From contig SZWC01001168.1 in assembly GCA_023375785.1 (NCBI GenBank), positions 97,316-161,315 of the forward strand: DNA of 64,000 bases. The letters run 5' to 3'. The notes under the pieces were generated by a model. It worked only from the letters and a program-made list of their open reading frames with translations, was not told where the DNA came from and searched no databases. Every line of letters starts with the position of its first letter. Positions within the stretch are counted from its first letter, which is position 1. The DNA is from Penium margaritaceum (Eukaryota > Streptophyta > Zygnematophyceae > Desmidiales > Peniaceae). Below, one piece after another: positions 32,118 to 43,740 of this stretch. Position numbers and translations under genes: made by a program.

Positions 32118-34429
32118 AGCGGTACATATCGCCTTCCTTCACCGACCTGGCCAGCTCCTCTCCTGTTTCCTTGTTGAGGATGTAGCCATAGCCTTCGTCA
32201 AAGAGGACTCGTAGTCCTGTGTTGGTAAGAGAGGACACTGAGAGAAGGTTGAACGCAGCATCAGGCACATATAGCGCGCCATGGAACACTCCCACTTCAA
32301 TGCCACGGCTGGTCTCTAGCCACATCTTCACAATCCCAATCCCCTCAGCATACACCACCAGGTCATTACCCAGAGCGGTAGAACGGGGAGGGATGGACTG
32401 CAGCTGCGTAAACCACTCCTCGTGATGTGTCAGGCTCTTGGTACACCTTGAGTCCTTGTATCATGCGAGATCTGCCTTCTCCACCTGCGACATGTTAGAC
32501 TTGGCCATGAAGAGAGGGTCCCGCACCTCCTTGGCCACGTTCATGTTGCCAAAGTACCGAACACCAGTCTGGTTGTGTTGCTGCTGCTGCTGCTGCTGAC
32601 GCTACTGTGACTGCTGCTTCTGGTGATGTGGAGATTGCTACTTTTGCTGCTGCTGCTGCTGTTCCTTCTGATCCCTCTTGAGCTTGAAACACTCCTTTTT
32701 TTAGTGTCCCTCTTTCTGGCAGTAGTGGCGTTTGCCTTTCTTCTTGCCTCTATGCTACCCAGACTACTGCTATTGCTGTTGATTGCGTGAGCTCGTGGCC
32801 ACAAAAGCTGCTTCACTACTACCGCCGCCATTGCGCTTTGCTACATTGCGACGCAATTCCACGTCCACAAAGTGTGTGCAGATGAAGTCGAGGGCGAGAG
32901 TTGGCTCGCACTCGAGCATCTCGCGTACCGTGTCGCATGAGGAGGATGAAGCGCGTCTCATCCACAGGGTTGCCAGGTGATCTCAGTTGCTTTGCCAGCT
33001 CCTTTGCCCTGTCCAGGTATGCCTCAATCCCTTCACCACCCTACATTTTGAACACCATCACATTCGCCTCCAAAAGCATGAGGAATGCAGGATCCTTGCC
33101 CTCATACTTCTTGCACAACGTGTCCCACCCGACCTTTGTAGTAGCCTTGTTACTCATGTACTGAAGATGCAGGTTGGAGATGGTGTTGACAAGCAACCTG
33201 TAGGCATGCCTGTCCTTCCACTCCTCATGCACCACTGGTGCATTTACAGATGACCCTACACTGACTGTACTCCTTTTAGGCGTCCTCCCGGCCACCACTT
33301 GTGCTGCGATGATGCCGGTTGCTTGCGGATTTGGAGGTGACTCGTCGCTGCTCACCACCTCCCTCAAGCCCCTCTCCTCCAAAAAGGAGGCGGGAACGGA
33401 TCTTCCAAAACATGAAGTTGGCGCATTCCTCCAGCCTCTCCAAAGGCTGGGCTACAGTCACAACACCTGCTGCTGCCATTTGAGCCTTGGTGATACTCAG
33501 CGCAGCCCTTGGGTGGCGGCGCTATCCCTACTGCTGCTTCTACTTCTGCCAGGAATGTGTCTAACAGAAAATGGACAGTAGATGCCAGCAGACTAGGACT
33601 TCGGAAAAACTCAGCCCACCACTGGAAAATTCAGCTCAAAACCTTTCAGATCCAACCATAAAACAGGGTCATTATCAGAGGATTGTGAAAGATATGCCCT
33701 CTTGAAAACAGGGTATGCTTTTGCTCCTACTCCAATTCAGATCAGCCAGCTTGCAAACGGCGTTTCTCCCAAACAAATCAAAGAATGCAATGATGTTTGC
33801 TCCAATGGAAATCTTAGGAAAAATACTACAATTTGCATGTGCCACTTTGTAAAATTGACAAAGAAACAAGAGAGTTATGGCCATTACAAGGCGACACTCG
33901 TACTTATAAAGAAGAGTGTAGCCCTGACCGACCTCGTTTTGAGCATAACTCTCAACCTGACCATTCGATCTTCGCGATCCTCGACTCCTTGCAAAGCTAG
34001 TCTTGCAAAATTGAAGGTCCAATGGTTGATCGTCAAATTTGGTCAACGTTTGACCCTAACCCGTCACTCTCAAAGTGAAAGCTTGTGTTGGCTGAAATTG
34101 GCAGAACTTGGCTCTGATACCAAATGTTGGAACTGGAGGAGAGAAGGAGCCTTGATGGCCACATCGGCATGTGTGCCTTGAAGCAGTTTCAAACAAAGCA
34201 GATGGTGCATGACTTGTCCATAATTTCCAGATTTAAGCAGTAGTTATGCATCGGTTGTTTGGAAGGGAGTAGCATCGCGAGGCATTCTTTACAGCAGGGA
34301 ACATGCAAAAGTGGTGCTGGAGCTGGTCCATACACACTAGTGTGGCCTGATGCAGACCCAGAGCTTTGGAGCCTCTAGATTTTTTCCTACCTTCATTCAT
34401 GATTTAAGCCGTTACACTGTTGTGTATCC

Positions 34430-34735
34430 TATTGCTTTTTTATTTGAACGAATGAAAAATTGCGAATTATGAAATTTATGAATTAGACGAGATTTTTTAG
34501 GTTTGAATTATTTGGGTAGTCCTTAATGGTCGAATCTACATGAAATAGTACCTTGACTTCAATGTTTTATATGGAGAAAACCACCATGGAAATTTAAAAT
34601 CCCTTAGCGTTTCACATAAAAATTGATTTAAGTTGTTTATATGGTATGTAGAATTCATTGAAAAAAAAGTAGCACATTCAATCAACTAAAAACACAATTA
34701 ATTTCAAAATCCAAGAGTAGTAGGATACTTCTTTT
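34430..34735. other. AT-rich insert in II-d
   Basis: About 300 bases of AT-rich sequence unlike anything else in the window interrupt the integrase part of II-d. Other family II copies are continuous at this place (for example 44480-44500). I see no clear inverted ends, target duplication or reading frame, so the type of insertion is unknown. Confidence 0.6.
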
Positions 34736-34840
34736 CTTTCAAGGATCAGTGCTTATGACAAGTTCAAGGAATTCAAGGCAATGGTGGAGAACCAGACCAA
34801 CAAGAAAATCAAGGTGCTATACTGCGACCGTGGTAGAGAG

Positions 34841-35611
34841 TGTTGACCTAATATGCTCCTTCTCCATCCCTGACATTTGGTCAGGCACAGGACGGACTAG
34901 GCATGCACTGCACCCTTGGAATAAGTCCCCTAAGTCCGGTCGAGATAGACAAGGCATGCACTGCTCCTTTGGAGCAAGTCCCCTTGGTCTAAATTGGATA
35001 GTATAGCCGGCAAACACTACCTGGGACAACTCCTTGTGGCCTAGACGTTCCGGAGTTAGTCTTTGGAGCGAGAGGTCACTATGTCAAATCCCACCGCAGT
35101 GACTAGTTTTCTTTGTGACCAAAGGGGGAAAGGAAGGTTCTAAGAGACATCTTAGAACATTCCAAGGTCCTCCCTGGTGGCTGGCGCCACTTGGCGGTCA
35201 CAAGGAGCGCCATGTAGGCAGGGGGGAATGATGCAATCCAGATTGCCCCCAAATTGGCTCATCCAAGGATCCACTGCGCGCCTTGGCTAGAGGCTGGCTC
35301 TAGGACTATAAGAACCTGTGAGTTTCCTGTCATTGATTACAGTTCTTACCTTTGAGACTCCTAACAGAGTTTTCCACCAGAGGCAGACACTAAAGAAGCA
35401 TTGGTTGGTCTAAGCCCTAGGAGTTCGCTCCTCGCGCGAAAGTGAACAAGTGCTAAGAACACAGTGCAAGGAAGTGATTCTTATGAACTGCTCAGTGTGG
35501 AACCTGGATTTGAGGGTGATATGATCTCTTGGTTGCAATACCAAGAGCGGTCGGTGGGAACCATTGTGTCGGAACCCCATTTTCTGGACTGTCGCCTCAG
35601 GAAGGTTGACA
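34841..35611 (+). mobile_element. Family I solo LTR, 771 bp
   Basis: It runs from TGTTGACC to GGTTGACA and is flanked by a perfect 5-bp duplication GAGAG (34836-34840 and 35612-35616), the length expected for copia. It lies within the integrase part of II-d. This copy fixes the LTR edges of family I. It carries the tandem GCATGCACTGC units near its start (34900-34970) and the tRNA-like block near 35040-35105. Confidence 0.93.
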
Positions 35612-36500
35612 GAGAGTACCCGAGCAAGGAGTTTCAAGACTACTTCCTAGTAGCTCGCATCAAGGTATAGCCCACCACGCCATACTTGCCATAGCAGAAC
35701 GGTGTAGTTGAATACACTATCCCTACCATTGTTGAGTTGGCACACTCCATGCTGCATGCAGCTTGGCTCACCTACGAATTCTGGGGCAAAGTAGTGAGCA
35801 CTATGGTTTACATCAAGAACCACAGTCCAAACAAGGCATAGGAACAAATGATACCATTCAAGGCGTGGTCCAGCAAGAAGCCGAGCGTAGGTCATCTTCG
35901 AGCGTTTGGCAGCTCAGTGCACATGCACGTGTCTAAAGAGAAGCAACAAAAATGCGATACAAAGAGTGTACATACACGGATGATCGGCTATGACGTGGCA
36001 AGCAAGGCATATCGCCTACATGAGCGCGATACTGGCCACGCCATCATCTAAAGGAATGTTGTCTTCAACGAGAGTAACGTCATTGGTACCAATATCCTTT
36101 GTGAAGAGGCAACAGAACTAACAACTAACAAGGTAGTGGGAGCAGATACCCTTCTTGACCTAGTCTCTCTTGATCCTTCCTCTACTATGATAGTGGAAGA
36201 ATCACTCTACTCTTCCATGTCTGATATAGCAGACACACCAATCTCACTGGGAGAAGCAGAGAAAGGAGATATAGCTCTACCAGTAGCAGAAGTTGTGCTA
36301 GCAGTACCAAGCTAGTCATCTGTTAATCCTTCAGTACCAGGTCGTAGATACTCTCTCAGGGTATGCTACAAGCCTGGAGAGCACACCAATTCCTAGATGC
36401 TGTAGAAACCAGAATCAATAAACGTCGTAGTTACCGTAGATTCATATGAACAAACGTGATACACGGACATGGCTACACCAGTTTTAGTAGATTGGATATA

Positions 36501-39500
36501 TGATCTGCAGGAGAGACGAAGCCTTGCGTCAGCGAGCATGTGGGACTGAAAGGGCATTTTTTGTGCTAAAGAATGGTTGTTAAACCACTCAAAATAATGG
36601 AGTACACATGGAGCTAGAGCTTGGGCAAGTCAGTCCTCTCACAAGCCACACCACTTAGCCATGGAGGCTAAGGCTCGTACACTAGAGTCCACCATCTCAC
36701 ATAAGAGAGGAAATCAGCCTAGCAATCCGGCTGACCAGTCACACTCAACCTACAGAGCTAGAAAATGCTCTCTTGGTTCACTTCTAGTGGTCATATAACC
36801 CACAATCGCATGGAGAATCGCCATGTATCCATGGCTAGCACACAAGGATCTCACCTCACCAAAAACATAACGAGAGTTACCTTTATCCTAGTCAGCACAC
36901 TCTGACAAGGCAATCCTAAGACCAAGGATCTATTTTGGATGTTTCTACCATGAGGTCTTGACCATGAACGTTTTTTGGATGTTTTAAAACTTCATCTTCT
37001 CAATTCGATCATTATATCAGCTCGAAACTTTGATTGTAGACAACTTTCTACCATGTCTTTGTAATGGTGAAGTCCAATTGACAATAACAGCAAGCATCCA
37101 GTAATTTCCTAGAACTTGCTCCTGTGGACCTGAAATTGAGCCGGATGCCCCGACGTCCAACAATCTCCTACTTTGCCATAGTCAGAGTGCACTGAGTCTA
37201 CATGCTTTCATACAAAACTAGTGCTTCTCACAGATCACTGGCTGGGTACAAAAATCAGCGACATGCGTGCTGGTTGGAGTAAACGTTAGCTTGATAGTAC
37301 CCGCCCACACCATGTGCCTGATGAATTGATAAGCGATGTCGATGTTCTTGATACGAGCATGGTGCTCCGGGTTCTTGGCAAGTACAGTTGTGCTCTGGTT
37401 ATCGACGCAGATGCAAAGTGGAACTGTTGTACTCCCACTCATCTTCACCATGAGACACTGAAGCCAAATTGCTTCCTTGACTCCAAAACTGAGTGAGACG
37501 TACTCAGCTTCTATCCTTGAGGTGGCCACGACCACCTACTAGTTGCTGGACCAGCCGATGGTACAGCCATTCATGAGAAACACATGTCTAGAAATGGACT
37601 TGCGGTTCTGAGAGTTGAAGCCCAATCTACATCTGTGTAGCTGATGATGCTGTTATTGTTACCATTGTAGGTGATACCTACATTGATGGTTCCTACAAGA
37701 TAGTGGATGATTCGCTTCATAGCCTTCTGGTGCTCAAGTTAAAGATTAGCCATGTGTTGGCTCACAGCACTCACAGCCGATGTGAGGTCTGGCCTGGTTG
37801 CCACCATCAGGTTCATGAGACTGCCGTCGGCACTCTGGTACTTCTGCCGCTCAGCTGCATTTGCTTCTCTACTGAAGCTCACAAGGTATTGTCGCATCTC
37901 CAGCGACGTACCTATCGGTTTGACCTCTGTCATACCGAACCGTTGCAGGACGTCCTTGATAAAGCGACTGTGTTGCAGTGAAAGAGAGCGTGATTTGTGG
38001 TCATGTGTGATCTAGATGCCAATGAAGTATAATGCCTTTCCGAAGTCAGACATATGGAAGCACTCGTGCATGGATTCCTTGAACTCCTCTAGTAGAGACA
38101 TGTTATTGGAAAGGAGGAGCATGTCATCCCCATAGAAAGTGATCATGAGGATCTCATGCCCATGCTGCAAATGATAGACGCTGTAGTAATTCTTGCTACG
38201 CTCGAACCCTATGCACTGCAGCACCATATCCAACTTCTGATTCCAAGCATGTGACGCTTGCTTGTAGCCGTTCAACGACTTCTGTAACTTGCAAACCAGG
38301 TGCTTCTGGCCATCCATGACGAACCCCTTTGGCTGCTCCATGTAGATCTCCTCCTCCAAGTCACCATTTGAGAATGCCGTCTTGATATCCATGTGGTGAA
38401 CTTCAAAGTCCTCAGCTTCTGCATAAAGGAAGAACATGTGCATAGAGGCAAACCTTTCAACATAAAGGTTTCTGTGTAGTCGATGCCCTCCATTGAGAGT
38501 ATCCCTTGGCGACCAACCTTGCCTTCTGTTTTACCAGGTTGCCATCTGCTCCCTGCTTCATCTTGAATACCCACTTGCACTTGATCGCTTTGTGTCCAGG
38601 TGGACGCTCAGTCAGCTCCTACATGTCGTTGTCCACTTGTGACTGTATCTCTTAATGTACAGCTTGCATCCAATCTGATGCATGTGGTACAGCCATAACC
38701 GCCTTGCATGACATGTGCTCTCATTTTTGCACCATCCACAAATGGCCGTGCTCACAAGGCATGTAGCACATCCTAAGAAGGTAACTGTGATATAGTGCTA
38801 GAGCATTAGCATGCGGGTGGCGCGGTGCTCCTGGCACAACTGCTACTGCTGGTGGTACTACATCTCTTTCCACTGCTTTTTTTGATGAGGTTGTTGAATC
38901 TATTGCATCAGTCATGGAAGAGTAGACTGGTTCTCCCACTGTCACAAAGGAGGAAGGATCATAAGAGACTTTGTCAAGAAGGATTTATGCTCCCACTGCC
39001 TTGTCAGCTACTGGTTTTGCTATCTCTTGACAAATGATGTTGGTGCCGATGACGGTACCTTTGTTGAAAACGACATCCTTTGAAATGATAACGTAGCCAG
39101 TATCCCTCTCATAGAGGCGGTACGCCTTACTTGCCACATCATTGCCGATCATCAGTACATGTACACATTTTATGTCCTATTTCTGTCGTTTCTCCTTTGG
39201 CATGTGCATGTGTGCCAACCTACCAAACGCAGAAAGATGACCCATGCTCGGCTTATTGTAGAACCATGCCTCATACGGTGTCATCAACTCCAGGGTCTTT
39301 GTTCGACTGCGGTTCTTTATTTGGACCGTAGTACTAATGGCTTCAGTCCAGAAGTCATTAGTTAGCCAGGCCGCGTGTAGCATGGAGCACGCCGACTACA
39401 CAATGGTGTGGTTGGTGCATTCTGTTAGAGCGTTCTGCTGCAGCAAGTATGGCATAGTGCGTTATACCTTGATGCAAACTGATGTAAAGTAGTATTGGAA

Positions 39501-40363
39501 GTCTCTACTTAGGTACTCATTGCCGCAATCGATGCACAGCTCCTTGATCTTCTTGCCGGTCTGGTTTTCTTCCATTGCCTTGAACTCCTTGAACGTGTCA
39601 AAGCTCTGGACCTTGGAAGCAAGAGAGTATACAATAGTTTAATGGTTGAAATTATCAATAAGTATTAGAAAGTACATACAGCCTTGAAAGATCTATGTAG
39701 ACCAACTTCCGCACCTCTTTTGTACATTCTCCTATTAAAAAAAATGCGTTACTGTGCTACTTCCTCTCCAAACTACCGATGCAGAACTGCTGCTCGAAGT
39801 TGGAGATGGTGGGTAAGTCATGCACCATTTACTTCGCTTTAAGCTGTTGCAAGGTGCACATGCCAATGTGGCCATAGCGCGCATGCCAGATCTCGACATC
39901 TGTTTACACGTAGGATCATAGTTATTCCCAGCAGGCAGTACATGTCCTCTCTAGTGTCCTTGTTGAGGATGTAGCCATAGTCATCGTCAAAGACGACGCG
40001 CAATCCTGTATTGGTGACAGAGGAGACTGAGAGGAGGTTGAATGCAACATCAGGTATGTCCAGCACGCCATGGAATACTCCTATTTCAATGCTACGTGGT
40101 TCTCCAACCACATCTCTACAATCCCAATCCCCTCAATATACACAATCCGATCATCACCCTAAGCAATACGACAAGAGGAAATCAACAGTAGCTCCGCCAA
40201 CCACTCTTTGTGGTGCGTCAGACTTTTAACTCACCCTGAGTCCATGTACCATGTCACGCCCCCCTTCTCGACCTGTGACATGCCGGACATCGTCATGAAG
40301 AAGCAGTCACACACCTCCTTTGCCACATTTATGTTGCCAAAGAGGTACACTCCAGCCTGATTC
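36501..40363 (-). mobile_element. Copia element II-e, gag part missing
   Basis: A family II copy read leftward. The 3' LTR is about 36501-37162 (outer edge eroded), followed by RNase H (about 37170-37640, RIEAEYVSLSFGVKEAIWLQ), reverse transcriptase (about 37640-38700, KHLVCKLQKSLNGYKQA and EDFEVHHMDIKTAFSNGDLE), integrase (about 39050-39760), pre-integrase and protease region (39770-40363, FNLLSVSSVTNTGLRV). It stops before gag, where the LTR of II-f begins. Broken many times; it looks among the more decayed copies here. Confidence 0.82.
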
Positions 40364-41356
40364 TGTTGGAACTGGAGGAGAGAGGGAGCCTTCGAGCAGC
40401 GAGCATGTGGGACTGAAAGGGCATCAGTTGTGCTAAAGAATGGCTATTGAATCTGTCAAAACGATGGAGTACATATAGAGCTAGAGCTTGGCCAAGTCAG
40501 TCCTCTCACAAGCCACACCACTCAGCCATGGAGGCTAAGGCTCACACACTAGAGTCCACAATCTCACACAAGAGAGGAAATAAGCCTAGGAATCAGTTTG
40601 ACCAGTCACACACAACTCAGCGAGCTAGAGAATGCTCTCATGGCTGAATCCTAGTGGTCACATGACCCACAATCCTATGGAGAATTGCCATGTATCTAAA
40701 GCTAGTACACAAGGATCTCACCTCATCTAAAAAGTAAGAGGTAGTTTTATCATAGTAAGATTAAGGATCGTTTTGGATATTTCTCCCATCAGGTCTTGAG
40801 GCTAGACCTCCTGCCTTTTTCTTTTCTCTGGCTAAGGCATCGAGCCATCACCCATGGTTACTCAAACATCGGCGGTCCATGCCCCAAGAAACTTCAAGAA
40901 TTCATACCTCCCAATCCGATCGTTGTATTGGTCTGAAACTTGGATCGTATACAAATTGCCACCTGATCTTTTCCATGGTAAAGTCAAAACATCGATCGTA
41001 GCAGGAATCTGGTTGTTTCCTGGAACTTGCTCCTGTGGGCCTGAAAATGAGCCGGATTGCCCTATGTCTAACAATCTCCCACTTTGTCACAGTCAAAGTG
41101 GGCTGAGTCCACATGCATTCATGCAGAAGTGCTGTTTCTCACAGGTCACGGGCTTGGTGCAAAAATCAGTGACCAACTTGCTGGTTGGAGTGAATTCCAG
41201 CTTGATGGCACCCTCTTGTACCATGTGCTTGATGAAGTGATAGGCGATGTCAATGTGATTGGTTTGAGCATGGTGCTCCGGGCTCTTGGCCAATGCGATT
41301 GCGCTCAGATAGTCGACACGCATGGGAATCGGAATTGTTGTTCTCTGACACATCTC

Positions 41357-42092
41357 TGTTTGAAAAGGAGCCATCCGGCTCAGTTTGAGATCCATAGGAG
41401 CAAGTTACAGGAATCTACCAAATGCCTACTCCGATTGTCCATCTGACTTAATCATTGGAATGATCAGGTGGCAAATTGTCTACGGTTCAAGTTTCAGGCC
41501 GATCCAAGTGTCCGATTGTGAGACATGAATTTTCGAAGTTTTTGGGGTCATCGACTGCCGGTATCTGGCTAACCATGGACGACGGCTCCATGCCTTAGCG
41601 TGAGAAAAGAAAAAGGCAAGAGGTCTTGGGTCAAGACTTGATGGGAGAAATATCCAAAAAGGTCCTAGATTCTTGGGTTGCCTCGTCAGAGTGTGCTGGC
41701 TAGGAAAAAGGTACCTCTCCTTTTTTTTGGTGAGGTGAGATCCTTGTGTGCTGTCCATGGACACATGTCGATTCTCCATGGGATCGTGGGTTATGTGACC
41801 ACTAGGCGTGTGCCATGAGAGCATTTTCAAGCTCTCTAGGTCGTGTGTGAGTGGTGAGTCTGATTGCTAGGCTCATTTCCTCTCTTGTGTGAGATTGTGG
41901 ACTCTAGTGTGTGAACCTTAGCCTCCATTGCTAAGTGGTGAGGCTTGTGAAAGGGCTGACTTGCCCAAGCTTTAGCTCTATATGTACTCCATCATTTTGA
42001 GTGATTCAACAACCATTATTCAGCACAAGTGATGCCCTTCGAGTCCCACGTGTTTCCTGCTCCAAGGCTCCCTCTCTCCTCTAGTTCCAACA
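41357..42092 (+). repeat. 5' LTR of II-g, 736 bp
   Basis: It begins TGTTTGAAA and ends AGTTCCAACA, followed by the primer site. Paired with 46979-47716. Confidence 0.92.
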
Positions 42093-42738
42093 CTTGGTAT
42101 TAGAGCCAAGTTCTGCCACTTTCAGCCAGTACAATCTATCACTTTGAGTGTGACGGGTTAGGGTGAAAACTCCACCAAATTTGACGATTGACAATTGGAT
42201 ATTCAAATATGAGAGAGAAGCGTTTCAACGAGTCCAAGATCACGAAGATCCAACAGTCGGATTGAGAGTTATGCTAAAAACGAGGTTGGCCAGGGCAACA
42301 CTCTTCTCTCAGAGTAAGACTGTCGCCTTGTGATGACCATAACTCTCTCATTTCTTTAACAAATTTAGAAACTAGCACATGCGAATTGGAGTATTTTTCC
42401 TAAGCTTTCCATTGGTGGAAAATTAGTTGCATTCCATAGGTAAGATTGGGAGAATTGCCGTTTGCAAGCTAGCTGGTATGAGCTCGAGTAAGAGCAAAAG
42501 CATACCCTGTTTTCAAAAGTGCATATCTCTGATCATCCCCTGTTGATGACCCTGTTTTATGGGTCGATCTGAAAGGTTTTGAGCTGAATTGTCCAGTGGT
42601 GGGCTCTGTTTTTCCAAATTCCAAGTCTACTGGCCCCTACAGTCCATTTTCTGTCAGACAGATTTCTGGCAGAAGCGGCAGTAGAAGCAGGGGTAGCGCC
42701 GCCACTCAAGGGAGCGTTGAGCATCACCAAAGCTCAAA

Positions 42739-43740
42739 ATGGGAGCCGCTGGCGTGATAACAGAAGCCCAGCCCTTGGAGAGGCTGGAATGACGAGCCAA
42801 CTTCACGTTTTGGAAGATTCGTACCCGCCTCCTTTTGGAGGAGGGGCATGTGGGAAGTGGTGAGCGGCGACGAGCGCGCTCCGTCTCCACAGGCAAAAGG
42901 CATCATTGCAGCAGAGGTGGTGGCGGCGAGGACACCACAGAAAGGTGAAGCAGATGCAAGTTCATCTACAACTGCAGTAGCGGCATATGAAGAGTGGAAG
43001 AAGAAGGAAAGGCAGGCCTACAGGCTGCTTGTCAACACCATCTCCAACCCGCATCTTTAGTATGTGAGTGAGAAGGCTACTACAAAAGAGGGGGGGGACA
43101 CATTGTGCAAGAAGTATGAGAGCATGGATCCTACATTCCTTATGCTTTTGGAGGAGAAGATGATGGCATTGAAAATGCAGGGTGGCGAAGGGATGGAGGC
43201 GTACTTGCACAAGGCAAAGGAGTTGGCAAAGCAGCTGAAAGCGGCGGATAACCCTGTGGAAGAGACGCACTTCATCCTCTTCTTGCGAAAGGGACTCCCA
43301 GCGAGCTACGACACCGTGCAACTGACGTTAGAGTGCCAGCTGACCCTTGACATGGACTTCATCAGCACGCACCTAGTGCATGTGGAACTGCGTTGCAATG
43401 CAGGAAAGCGCAATGGCGGCGGTAGTAGTGAAGTAGCTTTCATGGCCATGGGCTCACACAACCAGCAACAACAACAGTCCGGGCAATAGAGAGGCAAGAA
43501 GAATGGCAAGTGCCACTATTGCCAGAAGGAGGAGCACTACAGAAAGAGTGCTTCAAGTCAAGAGGGACCAGAAGGAGCAGCAGCAGCAACAGCAAAAGCA
43601 ACAATCTCCACAGTAGCAACATAAAAAGTCACAACAGCGTCAGCAGTAGTAGCAGCAGCAGCTGCTGCAGAACCAGACCAGCGTGCGCCATTTTAGGAAC
43701 ATGAACGTGGCCAAGGAGGTGCGGGACTGCCTCTTCATGG
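42739..43740 (+). pseudogene. II-g gag (fossil)
   Basis: It starts MGAAGVITEAQPLERL at 42739, matching the gag start of the other family II copies. The readable core (42848-43489) has YEEWKKKERQAYRLLVNTIS, KKYESMDPTFLMLLEEKMMA, FILFLRKGLPASYDTVQLTL and CQLTLDMDFISTHLVHVELR, the gag_2-type fold. A zinc-knuckle block (CHYCQKEEHYRKS) lies near 43510-43550, followed by the Gln/Ser-rich linker encoded by CAG-type repeats (43570-43675). It would form the particle shell. Broken. Confidence 0.85.

Larger units (their letters stand above)
27211..34157 (-). mobile_element. Copia element II-c
   Basis: A full-length but broken family II element read leftward. Parts: 3' LTR 27211-27832; RNase H about 27880-28330 (STEADYVSLSFGAKEAVWLQ); reverse transcriptase about 28340-29480 (EVHYMDIKMAFLNGDLEEEM); hAT-3 insertion 29547-30223; integrase about 30230-31100 (LHNDRGGEYLGKEF, NRSPTKALEQMTPYEAWFG); pre-integrase to 31381; solo LTR 31382-32117; protease region 32118-32480 (FNLLSVSSLTNTGLRV); gag 32490-33479; leader; primer site 34109-34123; and only about 33 bases of 5' LTR from 34125. 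It carries two later insertions. The left half belongs to block A. Confidence 0.88.
34158..36500 (+). mobile_element. Family II fragment II-d (plus strand)
   Basis: It starts in the pre-integrase region (ATGGCCACATCGGCATG near 34158) and continues through integrase (FKEFKAMVENQTNKKIKVLY near 34760-34820, then SPTIVELAHSMLHAAWL-like sequence near 35730 and HMHVSKEKQQKCDTKSVH near 35930) to the linker before reverse transcriptase near 36480. There it is cut by the LTR of II-e. It holds an AT-rich insert (about 34430-34735) and a family I solo LTR (34841-35611). Being in the same direction as II-b, it may be the far side of the same element split by II-c; that is inference only. Confidence 0.78.
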
